Source: Mesolinea sp040772305 (GTDB lineage: Bacteria; Chloroflexota; Anaerolineae; Anaerolineales; Anaerolineaceae). Taken from it: a stretch of DNA of 64,000 nucleotides. The notes below the pieces were generated by a model that saw only the letters and a program-made list of their open reading frames with translations, was not told where the DNA came from and made no database searches. The position numbers and the translations under genes are program-made. The stretch lies in assembly GCA_040772305.1 (NCBI GenBank), contig JAXGYK010000001.1, forward strand, positions 1,674,001-1,738,000, read 5' to 3'. Below are positions 51,505 to 59,640 of the stretch, piece after piece; within the stretch, counting starts at the first letter, position 1, and every line of letters starts with the position of its first letter.

Positions 51505-53913
51505 ATGGAAGCATATTGCTTAAAGTGTAAAGAGAAACGCGAAATAATAGAGCCGCGGCCTGAGTTTACAGTGAATGGCGCCCCGATTACCAAGGGTTTA
51601 TGTGCGATTTGCGGAAGTAAACTTTCGAAACTGGGTGCAACAGCTGCGCATGAAGGCTTGGAAAAACCGCTTATTGAAAAAAAGCAAAAGACGGTGAAAA
51701 AGAAATCGGAAAGGAATACCTCCAAAAATAAAGACTTTCAATCAAAGAAGACAAAAGGTACAGGCAAGACCAAAAATGCAAAAGTTCAAAAGCCAGTGAT
51801 TTATGGAAAAGGTAAGTCGCTCGTGGTGGTTGAATCCCCGGCAAAAGCGCGGACTATTGCCAAGTTTCTAGGGGATAAATACCGCGTAATGGCTTCGGTA
51901 GGTCATGTGCGCGATCTGCTAAAAACACAATTAAGTGTGGATGTGGAAAACAATTTTGAACCTAAGTATCGCGTTCCTAATGAAAAGAAGGCGATTGTTT
52001 CAGAGATTAAGAATCTGGCTGCAAAGAGCGACAAGGTCTACCTGGCTACGGACCCGGACCGCGAAGGAGAATCGATTGCCTGGCACATCCAGGATGCTGC
52101 TGAAATTGACTCAAGGAAGACCCAAAGGGTAGTATTTCATGAAATAACCAAACCTGCCATTGCGGAGGCTTTTGCGCATAGCCGTGATGTAGATATGAAC
52201 CTTGTGAACGCTCAGCAGGCCCGGCGCATTCTTGACCGCTTGGTTGGATTTGGCATCAGCCCTATTCTTTGGACGAAAGTGCGCGGAAGATTATCGGCTG
52301 GCAGAGTGCAGTCTGTGGCACTGCGCCTGGTGGTTGAAAGGGAGCGTCTGATCCAGGATTTTGTCCCGCAGGAATATTGGAATATTCATGCGATCTTCCA
52401 GCCTGAGGGGAGTAAAAACAGCTATCGCTCCAAACTGATAAAAATTAATGATGAAGACCTTGCAATTGGAAACCAAGCCGAAAGTGAAGCTTTGGTGGCT
52501 AAACTGCGCATGGCAGCATACACACTGGATTTGATTCGGCGTTCTGAACGCAGTGTTCGGCCGGCTGCTCCTTTTATAACCAGTACTTTGCAGCAAGAGG
52601 CATCGCGGAAGTTAGGGTTCCAGACCAGCCGGACGATGGCATTGGCTCAGCAACTTTACGAAGGAATTGATCTGGGTAATGGTGAAGAAGCCGGACTAAT
52701 TACCTACATGCGAACTGATTCGGTACATCTTTCGCAGCAGGCAGTTCAGGAAGCTCGTGCTTTTATTGGAAAGAAGTACGGAGCGGAATTCGTTCCGGAC
52801 AAGCCACCTGTTTATCGCACGCGGGCAGCAAAGGCCCAGGAAGCTCATGAGGCCATTCGCCCAACTGCGGTTGTCAGGGAACCGGAGACTTTAAAGAAAC
52901 ATCTCTCTGCCGACCAGTTTAAGCTCTATAAGCTGATTTGGCAGCGTTTTATTGCTTCGCAAATGGCATCGGCAAAATTGCAAACAATTTCTGTAAAGGT
53001 GCTTGGCAGTTTTGAGGGTGAGCAATATCTGTTTAGTGCCCAAGACACAAAAACACTTTTTATGGGCTTTAAAGCAGTATATGAAGAATCGCCGAATGAG
53101 GATCAGGAAGATGAGGAGTTTACCGACCTTCCAATTGCGGAAATGAAAAAGGGACAAAAGCAAGAACTCAAAGAAATTGATCCTGATCAGCGTTTTACGC
53201 AGCCGCCTCCTCGTTTTACAGAAGCTTCGCTGATTCAAGTTCTGGAAGAGAATAAAATCGGAAGACCATCCACCTATTCACCCATCCTTACGAACATTCA
53301 AGCGCGGGGATATGTGAGTCGGGAGGCTAAACGGCTTATCCCTACAGAGATTGGTTTTTTAGTTAACGATCTTGTTGTTGCATATTTTCCGGACATTGTA
53401 GATATTTCTTTTACTTCTCAAATGGAAGATGAGCTGGACGAGATTGCTGAAGGCCAAAGAAACTGGGTAGAGTTGATGGAAGAGTTTTACGGTCCTTTTA
53501 CCGAAAGTCTGGCAAACGCCAAAGCTCATATGCCAAAAGCAAAATTGGAACCCGAGAAAGTGGGGCGGGAATGTCCGGAATGCGGCGCAGACTTGGTTTA
53601 TCGAAATGGGCGTTATGGAAAGTTTATTTCCTGCAGCGCGTTCCCGAAATGCCGTTATACGGAACCCTTCCTGGAAAAGATCGGCGTGAAATGCCCAGAC
53701 TGTGAGGATGGAGAGATTGTTGAAAAACGCAGTAAACGCGGAAGAGTGTTTTATGGATGCTCTAATTATCCAAATTGTGAGTTTACATCCTGGAACCGAC
53801 CCCTGCCAGAGCCTTGCCCCAATTGCGGTGGCACGCTGGTGCGGGCAAATAAGAGTCAGAACCGTTGTTTAGCTTGTTTAAATATCTTTAACGCTGAGGC
53901 TGTAACGGAATAA
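51505..53913 (+). CDS. topA: DNA topoisomerase I with N-terminal zinc-ribbon domain
   Basis: Product of 802 residues. Residues 1-45 form a CLKC...CAIC zinc ribbon of the DUF5679 type, then a Lys-rich linker (~55-100), TOPRIM (LVVVESPAKARTIAKFLG, DPDREGE), the active Tyr401 (TYMRTDSVHLS) and three C-terminal Cys4 ribbons (CPECG...CSAFPKC, CPDCEDGE...CSNYPNC, CPNCGG...CLAC). The ATG at 51505 with GGAG upstream is used; the longer frame from 51367 overlaps the end of dprA and has no ribosome site. The N-terminal fusion fits Chloroflexota. Confidence 0.94.
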   Translation: MEAYCLKCKEKREIIEPRPEFTVNGAPITKGLCAICGSKLSKLGATAAHEGLEKPLIEKKQKTVKKKSERNTSKNKDFQSKKTKGTGKTKNAKVQKPVIYGKGKSLVVVESPAKARTIAKFLGDKYRVMASVGHVRDLLKTQLSVDVENNFEPKYRVPNEKKAIVSEIKNLAAKSDKVYLATDPDREGESIAWHIQDAAEIDSRKTQRVVFHEITKPAIAEAFAHSRDVDMNLVNAQQARRILDRLVGFGISPILWTKVRGRLSAGRVQSVALRLVVERERLIQDFVPQEYWNIHAIFQPEGSKNSYRSKLIKINDEDLAIGNQAESEALVAKLRMAAYTLDLIRRSERSVRPAAPFITSTLQQEASRKLGFQTSRTMALAQQLYEGIDLGNGEEAGLITYMRTDSVHLSQQAVQEARAFIGKKYGAEFVPDKPPVYRTRAAKAQEAHEAIRPTAVVREPETLKKHLSADQFKLYKLIWQRFIASQMASAKLQTISVKVLGSFEGEQYLFSAQDTKTLFMGFKAVYEESPNEDQEDEEFTDLPIAEMKKGQKQELKEIDPDQRFTQPPPRFTEASLIQVLEENKIGRPSTYSPILTNIQARGYVSREAKRLIPTEIGFLVNDLVVAYFPDIVDISFTSQMEDELDEIAEGQRNWVELMEEFYGPFTESLANAKAHMPKAKLEPEKVGRECPECGADLVYRNGRYGKFISCSAFPKCRYTEPFLEKIGVKCPDCEDGEIVEKRSKRGRVFYGCSNYPNCEFTSWNRPLPEPCPNCGGTLVRANKSQNRCLACLNIFNAEAVTE

Positions 53914-53973
53914 CTGGTATAAAACCTGCACTGTAAAAATTGAATAATAGTTAGTGCGGAGGATGGTGCAGGT

Positions 53974-55131
53974 ATGGAAAATTTTCTCTTTACGCTGAAA
54001 GATAAATTGCGTGTGCCAAGAAACCTGGCCTTAGCAGCTGCAGCTGCTGGCTTGGTCTTGGGACTTTTTATTGGTTATGTACTTTTTCCGGTTAAGTGGA
54101 CTGACGCTTCGGCTGCAAACCTACGCCCTGATCTAAGAGTTGAATGGCTGCGCAATGCAATCACCAGCTACACACTAACAAATGACCTCCCCAGAGCAAA
54201 GGCCGCTTATAACGAACTGGGGAATACCGCAGAAAAGACGCTGAAAGATTTGGTGAAAAACCCTGCTTTTCTCAATGCAGAACAGATTAATCGCTTTACC
54301 AGTGCGGTTGGCAGTTCTACGCCCAACGCTGACAGTGCCGAGAGTGGCACCCAAGATAGTGGCCAAGTATCTGTTCAGCCATCGGAAAAATCCGGTTCTG
54401 GCGGTGTGCGCAAGTTAGGAATCCTGTTCCTTGTATTGCTCATTGGTGGTGGTGTTGCTGTGTATTATTTGTTTCTGAAGAGCAAAAATGGAAAGCAAAC
54501 ACTTCCCCTTGACTATGTACCACCTCAATCTTTTAGTTCCGCACCTGCTACCGGCATGGTTAATCCACAAGCTGATCAAAGCAGCCGGGTAGGGACAGGT
54601 TATGCAAACCCTCCTGTTGGCGGCAGGCCAATTGTTCCGCAGGCCAAACCGCTGCAGCAACCAAAACCGGTAATTGAGGCCGCTCAGGTTTATGGAAAAC
54701 CGATTGCACAGTTTATGACAACTTATATGTACGGTGATGACCTTTATGACGACTTGTTCTCGTTTGACGCCCCTAACGGAGAGTTCTTGGGAGAATGCGG
54801 GACAAGCATCGCCTCTACCCAGGGAAGGAATGAACCCAAAAAAGTAAATGCTTTGGAAGTATGGCTTTTTGATAAGAACGATGTGCAAACGATTACCAAA
54901 GTAATGATGAGTGGTGATGCTTTTGAAGATGAGAACTTGAGGTCCAGCTTGGAGCGCAAAGGCGAGCCCGTAGAAGCTGAGCTGGGTAAGGTCTTTCATC
55001 TCGATACCGCAACACTGCATTTAGAGGCTAAAGTTGTCGACTTGGCTTATGGCGCATTGACATCGCAACCAAAAGGCTATTTCCAACGTTACTCACTTGA
55101 GCTGGCGGTTTACAGAAAAAATCAAAGTTAA
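53974..55131 (+). CDS. hypothetical protein with two TM helices
   Basis: Product of 385 residues, no family recognised. TM helices at ~19-38 (LALAAAAAGLVLGLFIGYVLF) and ~148-168 (LGILFLVLLIGGGVAVYYLFL) bracket a soluble helical region (RPDLRVEWLRNAITSYTLTND) and a Ser/Gly-rich stretch. A Pro/Gln-rich linker leads to a C-terminal domain of ~150 residues (QFMTTYMYGDDLYDDLFSFD, VWLFDKNDVQTITKVMMS). With both ends probably cytoplasmic, the C-terminal part could bind a cytosolic partner. Lies 60 bases after topA. Confidence 0.75.
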   Translation: MENFLFTLKDKLRVPRNLALAAAAAGLVLGLFIGYVLFPVKWTDASAANLRPDLRVEWLRNAITSYTLTNDLPRAKAAYNELGNTAEKTLKDLVKNPAFLNAEQINRFTSAVGSSTPNADSAESGTQDSGQVSVQPSEKSGSGGVRKLGILFLVLLIGGGVAVYYLFLKSKNGKQTLPLDYVPPQSFSSAPATGMVNPQADQSSRVGTGYANPPVGGRPIVPQAKPLQQPKPVIEAAQVYGKPIAQFMTTYMYGDDLYDDLFSFDAPNGEFLGECGTSIASTQGRNEPKKVNALEVWLFDKNDVQTITKVMMSGDAFEDENLRSSLERKGEPVEAELGKVFHLDTATLHLEAKVVDLAYGALTSQPKGYFQRYSLELAVYRKNQS

Positions 55132-55149
55132 GAGCGTTAAAAAAAGGAG

Positions 55150-55182
55150 CAACTCCGCATTATTTCCCGCGGAGTTGTTTTT
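55150..55182 (+). terminator. terminator after the hypothetical membrane protein
   Basis: CAACTCCGC pairs over 9 bp with GCGGAGTTG, followed by TTTTT, 16 bases after the stop. Confidence 0.88.
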
Positions 55183-55261
55183 AATTCCTAAAGTATCTTG
55201 GTTTTGCTGGCCCTTAAAGATTTAAGAAAAGGGCAGTATCAAAACAAGCTGGATAAACTGG

Positions 55262-55735
55262 TCACACGATCTTCTTGATGGTGACAGTGTAAGAAATATC
55301 CGCCTTAACATTTACCAGTACTTCATCTCCTGCCTGTTTCCCCATGAGCGCAGAACCTAAGGGCGATTCGTAGGATATTTTGCCTTCTCTGGCATTGGCT
55401 TCTTTAGCCCCTACAATCGTAAAAGTTTCTTCGGGATCACCGGCCTCCTGAATCACCACCGTTGAGCCAATCTGAACAATACCTTCTTTAATATCCGTTA
55501 AATCAGCAATTTCGGCCTTGGAGAGGATGTTTTGGATCTCCTGAATGCGTCCTTCGAGAAAGCCCTGGTCTTCCTTTGCAGCTTTATAATCGGCGTTTTC
55601 TGAAAGATCGCCCATTTCGATGGCTGCTTTGAGGCGTTTTGCAAGCTCCTGACGACGAGGACCTTTAAGCTCTTCGAGCTCGGCTTCCAGGTTGGCCTTT
55701 CCGGCAGGTGTAAGAAAAACGGGTGAATTGGTCAT
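55262..55735 (-). CDS. greA: transcription elongation factor GreA
   Basis: Product of 157 residues. N-terminal coiled coil with GDLSENADYKAAKEDQ (acidic tip) and C-terminal FKBP-like domain (YESPLGSALMGKQAGDEV). GreA lets stalled RNA polymerase cleave backtracked RNA. Last gene of the minus-strand lipid/dNTPase operon. Confidence 0.96.
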   Translation of the reverse strand: MTNSPVFLTPAGKANLEAELEELKGPRRQELAKRLKAAIEMGDLSENADYKAAKEDQGFLEGRIQEIQNILSKAEIADLTDIKEGIVQIGSTVVIQEAGDPEETFTIVGAKEANAREGKISYESPLGSALMGKQAGDEVLVNVKADISYTVTIKKIV

Positions 55736-55744
55736 GCAAAACTC

Positions 55745-56899
55745 CTAGGGCAATATGGTGGGATTGAAGAGCCGTTCGTATTCGTCAATAGCGAAGCGAT
55801 CGGTCATTCCAGCAATGTAGTCGCAAATAACTGTTTCCAGACTTCTTTCCGGGATGAGATCCTGAACGGCGCTTGGGAGAGTGCTGGGCGTTTCATGGTA
55901 GACATTGAAAAGCTCTGTGATGATTCGTTCCGCCTTGGTTGCCATTCGTACCACACGGTAATGTCGGTAAAGATTTGTAAACAGAAAATCTTTCAGCTCG
56001 CGGTTCCGTCGGTACATATCTTCACTAAACCCAACCACATTGTAAGGGAGCTTTTGTAGCTCTATAGGAGACTTTACAGCACTCTTGCGCAAGTAACGGT
56101 CAATGGATTGAACCAGGTCGATGATTTCAAAATTCGTAAGTCGACGGATGATCTGGTGGCGGGTAAGGTCATCAAGGATCTCTGTTTTTCGACGGCCAAG
56201 GCTTTCGTTGACTATCTCCCAGAGGGCAATCCCATCCAACTGCGAAGGCATTATCATTCCGGAACGCAAACCGTCATCGAGGTCGTGCATGGTATAGGCG
56301 AGTTCGTCTGCTGCGTTTGCAATCTGAGCCTCCAGATGTCCACGCAGGTCTGGGTCGTAATCGTTGGCTTCCGCGATATCGTAATCAGTCTCGTGTTTGA
56401 CCATACCTTCCAGCGTTTCCCAGGTAAGGTTTAAACCTGGAAAGTCGGGATAACGGGTTTCGAGTTCGGTGACAATACGAACAGACTGCCTGTTGTGATT
56501 GAAACCGCCATAATCTTTCATGAGTCTGGACAAGGCAGTCTCACCTGAATGTCCGAACGGAGGATGCCCTAAATCGTGTGCCAGGCAAATAGTTTCTACA
56601 AGGTCTTCGTTGGCGCCTAAGGTGCGGGCAATGGACCTGCCCAGCTGAGCTACTTCGAGAGAATGTGTGAGGCGGGTGCGGTAGTAATCGCCTTCGTGGT
56701 TGATAAAGACCTGTGTCTTGTATTCGAGACGCCGAAAAGCGGAGGTATGCAGAATGCGGTCACGGTCCCTTTGAAAACGAGTTCGAAAATCGGCCTCTTC
56801 TTCCGGGTATTTCCGGCCTTTTGAATCTTTCGAGCGGATTCCGTAGGAGGCCAGTCGCTGGTTTTCAAATTCTTCTAATTGCTGACGAGTAAATATCAT
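55745..56899 (-). CDS. dGTP triphosphohydrolase-like HD-domain protein
   Basis: Product of 384 residues. HD motif HSLEVAQLGRSIAR and CLAHDLGHPPFGHSGE, plus the downstream DELAYTMHDLDDGL block, place it in the Dgt/dNTPase family. It hydrolyses dNTPs to nucleosides and triphosphate. The length suits the shorter, type-2-like branch of Dgt. Nine bases separate it from greA. Confidence 0.92.
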   Translation of the reverse strand: MIFTRQQLEEFENQRLASYGIRSKDSKGRKYPEEEADFRTRFQRDRDRILHTSAFRRLEYKTQVFINHEGDYYRTRLTHSLEVAQLGRSIARTLGANEDLVETICLAHDLGHPPFGHSGETALSRLMKDYGGFNHNRQSVRIVTELETRYPDFPGLNLTWETLEGMVKHETDYDIAEANDYDPDLRGHLEAQIANAADELAYTMHDLDDGLRSGMIMPSQLDGIALWEIVNESLGRRKTEILDDLTRHQIIRRLTNFEIIDLVQSIDRYLRKSAVKSPIELQKLPYNVVGFSEDMYRRNRELKDFLFTNLYRHYRVVRMATKAERIITELFNVYHETPSTLPSAVQDLIPERSLETVICDYIAGMTDRFAIDEYERLFNPTILP

Positions 56900-56926
56900 A
56901 CGAATCCTTATTGTACGGCAGAAACT

Positions 56927-57724
56927 TCAAGCCGAAATTTGGGTTCCAATACTGCAGCCGGCGTAAGCGCGTACCAGCGCGTCTGGTTCGTTCCCACTTA
57001 AGATATGCACAAGCAATCCGGGATATTGGCGACATATGGGTTGCATTTTAGTAACCTTATCCAGCATCCCGCCAGTTACATCGGTAAACTCGGAAGGGCC
57101 AATGCGGTCATTAAGCCGCTCATTAGCATTGATCTTGGAAATGATCTTTTGTCTGGCAGGGAAATCGGAATAGACTCCAGCTTCTAAACCCAATAAAAAG
57201 ATCCTTTTAGGTTTTAAGTAGGGTACCAGATAAGAAAACTGCGCTTCAGTAGAAAGGATCATGCCTCCAAGGGCGCAATCCATAACCGCATCGCCATAGA
57301 TAAGGGGCAGGTAGTCCTGGCTGAGGGCAGCTTGGATTCCTGCGATGTTCCAAGTTGTAATCTTGCCTTTGTGAGCGATTGCTCCGGATGAAGCCGGAAA
57401 TGATAAGAACGATAGACCCAGTTCCTGCCCTGCTGAAAGCACAATGTGATGCAGGCGGTGAGCGGCAAACCACACCTTTTGAAAGCCTTTACGCAGCGAT
57501 TCATTCTTCAGACCCTGCTGAAAATTATGCCCCTTTGCGGCAGCATGTCCAAAGGAGCCTGAACCGTGTCCCACTAATATCCGCAAACCGGGATTTGCCC
57601 TTTGCAGCTCTAGGATGAGTTTAATCGAAGCTGTTAAGCGTTCCTCGGATACCTGATAAGGTTGGTCTTTTTCGGTAATTAGCGAGCCTCCCAGCTTAAC
57701 AAAAACAGTTTCAGTTTCTAACAT
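56927..57724 (-). CDS. isopentenyl phosphate kinase
   Basis: Product of 265 residues of the amino-acid-kinase fold: KLGGSLIT, GHGSGSFGHAAAKGH (with the IPK-specific His), SSGAIAHKGKI and DVTGGMLDKV. IPK makes isopentenyl diphosphate from isopentenyl phosphate, the last step of the alternative mevalonate route of archaea and some Chloroflexota. It overlaps the mevalonate kinase gene by 7 bases, so the two are co-translated. Confidence 0.9.
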   Translation of the reverse strand: MLETETVFVKLGGSLITEKDQPYQVSEERLTASIKLILELQRANPGLRILVGHGSGSFGHAAAKGHNFQQGLKNESLRKGFQKVWFAAHRLHHIVLSAGQELGLSFLSFPASSGAIAHKGKITTWNIAGIQAALSQDYLPLIYGDAVMDCALGGMILSTEAQFSYLVPYLKPKRIFLLGLEAGVYSDFPARQKIISKINANERLNDRIGPSEFTDVTGGMLDKVTKMQPICRQYPGLLVHILSGNEPDALVRAYAGCSIGTQISA

Positions 57725-58671
57725 GGCTGACTGCCTTCCAAATGGGTTTTGTATACTCTTTTTGCGCCTGCTTGTTCAAGAGCTTGTTGTACATTATTTA
57801 TACTTGCCTGGGGCACAAGGGCAAGCATATGGCCGCCCCGCCCTCCGCCGCTTAGCTTTGCGCCCAAGGCGCCTGCAGAAATGGCAGCCGCAATTAAACG
57901 GTCTAATGCGGCGCAGGATAAATCCAGAGCTTTGAGCTCTTTCTGGTTCGCATTCATTGCTGCACCTAATTCTTTTTCGTCTCCAGCCTTGATAGCTTCA
58001 AAGCCATGTTCAACTGCCTTTCCTATGCGGTCTAGGACAGCCTGGACGATTTTTTGATCTTCCTGATATCGTCTGCCCAATTCAGCAACTGTATCGGCAG
58101 TTGACTTTTGAAGGCCTGTATCGCCAACCAGGAAAGTAAGTGTTTGAGCGGGCATAACAAACTGAGGCGCTTCGCCCTTAACGTATCGCAAGGGTTTTTG
58201 GTAGCTGATAACAGTATTATCGATTCCACTGGGAGTGCCATGATTTCCCACTTCGACCTCGTAAGCCAGAGTGTTTACCACTTCTGCCTCTAATGGGTGA
58301 CCAAGGAAGGCAGACAAAGCCTTGATCAGAACTATGGCTAATGCTGCACTGGTCCCTAAACCGGAATAAAAGGGGATTTCGGACCGGACCCGCAATATCG
58401 CACTAGGGTAGCGGTCAATTTCCAATGCCTGCAGAGTCAGGTCGATAGCTTTACGAACCGGATGATCCATATGTAAGCTTTCAACGGGAGCATCGAGCTT
58501 GAGCTCTGGTATCCGTACTTGCATACCATGGGGCTTTAGGATGCAAGGTTCCAGCATTGCCCGCATTTGCAGACCAGTAAAAGGCATGGCAATCGCGGGA
58601 TAACCATATACAACCGCGTGTTCCCCAAGCAGAATCAATTTTGCACAGGCACTAGCACTCGTTAAAGCCAT
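57718..58671 (-). CDS. mevalonate kinase
   Basis: Product of 317 residues, GHMP kinase: KLILLGEHAVVYGYPAIAMP, the ATP loop PFYSGLGTSAALAIVLIKAL, and C-terminal GAKLSGGGRGGHMLAL. It phosphorylates mevalonate, feeding the alternative mevalonate pathway with IPK next to it. A decarboxylase of that pathway is not in the window. Confidence 0.92.
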   Translation of the reverse strand: MALTSASACAKLILLGEHAVVYGYPAIAMPFTGLQMRAMLEPCILKPHGMQVRIPELKLDAPVESLHMDHPVRKAIDLTLQALEIDRYPSAILRVRSEIPFYSGLGTSAALAIVLIKALSAFLGHPLEAEVVNTLAYEVEVGNHGTPSGIDNTVISYQKPLRYVKGEAPQFVMPAQTLTFLVGDTGLQKSTADTVAELGRRYQEDQKIVQAVLDRIGKAVEHGFEAIKAGDEKELGAAMNANQKELKALDLSCAALDRLIAAAISAGALGAKLSGGGRGGHMLALVPQASINNVQQALEQAGAKRVYKTHLEGSQPC

Positions 58672-59547
58672 TTACCCCTTACCTAAATAGAGTACTGCCA
58701 TTGCAGTGAAACCCCAGAGCAGAACAGTAAACAGAATCGGTTTGTCCTTAAGCAAGACTTCTTCAGGTGCGCTAGTGAGTGTTCCAAGGCGCATTAAATA
58801 GGTGTAGCGGAAGATGCCGTATAAAACAAAAGGTATTGTAAGCATCATGCCGTAGTTGCCGCTGGTCTGGTGAACGCTAAAGGTGTAAAGCGTATAGGTA
58901 ATTAATATTGCAGAAAGGACAATAGTAAGGTATTGATCCAGCAGTGGAATAGTATATCCATTGAGCACTTTACGGTAGGAGCCAGCAGCCTGGTCCAGGA
59001 GCTTTAACTCGGAATACCGCTTCCCAAAACCCAAAAATAATGCCAGAAGAACGGTAAGAATAATGAGCCAGGGAGAAAAATAATTGACGGTAATAACTAC
59101 CAGGCCTGCCAGAACGCGCAGGACAAATCCAGCTGCAAGAGTCATTACGTCAATAATCAGGATCTGTTTTAACCATTTAGAATACAGGAGCATCAGGACG
59201 GTGTACGAGGCACCCAAAACAGTAAGCCAGGGGTCAAGAAAGTAAGCTGCTGGGAAGGCAATGAGTGTCAGAAGCCCCACAAGGAGGTAAGCAGCTTTGC
59301 GGGGCAATTTGCCCGAAGCAATGGGCCTATAACGTTTCAGCGGATGTGCACGATCACTTTTAAAATCAATAAGGTCATTAATAATGTAGGTGATGCTGGA
59401 AAAAAGGCAGAATAAGGCAAATGCAGCAAATACCTTAATCAGCGGCTGCAAATACATGAACTGACGGTCGAAAATCAAGCCTGCAAAGACCACAGCATTT
59501 TTGGTCCATTGCCTGGGTCGAAGGCTTTTAAAAGCTGCAGTAATCAT
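58672..59547 (-). CDS. UbiA prenyltransferase, decaprenyl-phosphate phosphoribosyltransferase-like
   Basis: Product of 291 residues with about eight TM helices. The first Asp-rich motif reads NDLIDFKSDRAHPLKRYRPIASG, the form seen in decaprenyl-phosphate phosphoribosyltransferases (Rv3806c-like) rather than in quinone enzymes. These attach phosphoribose to a polyprenyl phosphate for cell-wall arabinan. One base separates it from the mevalonate kinase gene, so prenyl precursor synthesis and use are linked. Substrate choice is inferred. Confidence 0.85.
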   Translation of the reverse strand: MITAAFKSLRPRQWTKNAVVFAGLIFDRQFMYLQPLIKVFAAFALFCLFSSITYIINDLIDFKSDRAHPLKRYRPIASGKLPRKAAYLLVGLLTLIAFPAAYFLDPWLTVLGASYTVLMLLYSKWLKQILIIDVMTLAAGFVLRVLAGLVVITVNYFSPWLIILTVLLALFLGFGKRYSELKLLDQAAGSYRKVLNGYTIPLLDQYLTIVLSAILITYTLYTFSVHQTSGNYGMMLTIPFVLYGIFRYTYLMRLGTLTSAPEEVLLKDKPILFTVLLWGFTAMAVLYLGKG

Positions 59548-59625
59548 GTGTTTATCTTATCATAGCGAAGGGGGAAAGCAGATACACCGGAGGCAGCGCC
59601 AGGGAGGGCGAACCTTAAAATCGAT

Positions 59626-59631
59626 TATACT
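59626..59631 (+). promoter_or_regulatory. -10 element placed for a leaderless lepA mRNA
   Basis: TATACT ends ten bases before the lepA ATG, so transcription would start at or a few bases before it. No ribosome site is present. Confidence 0.45.
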
Positions 59632-59640
59632 CATTGCGCA

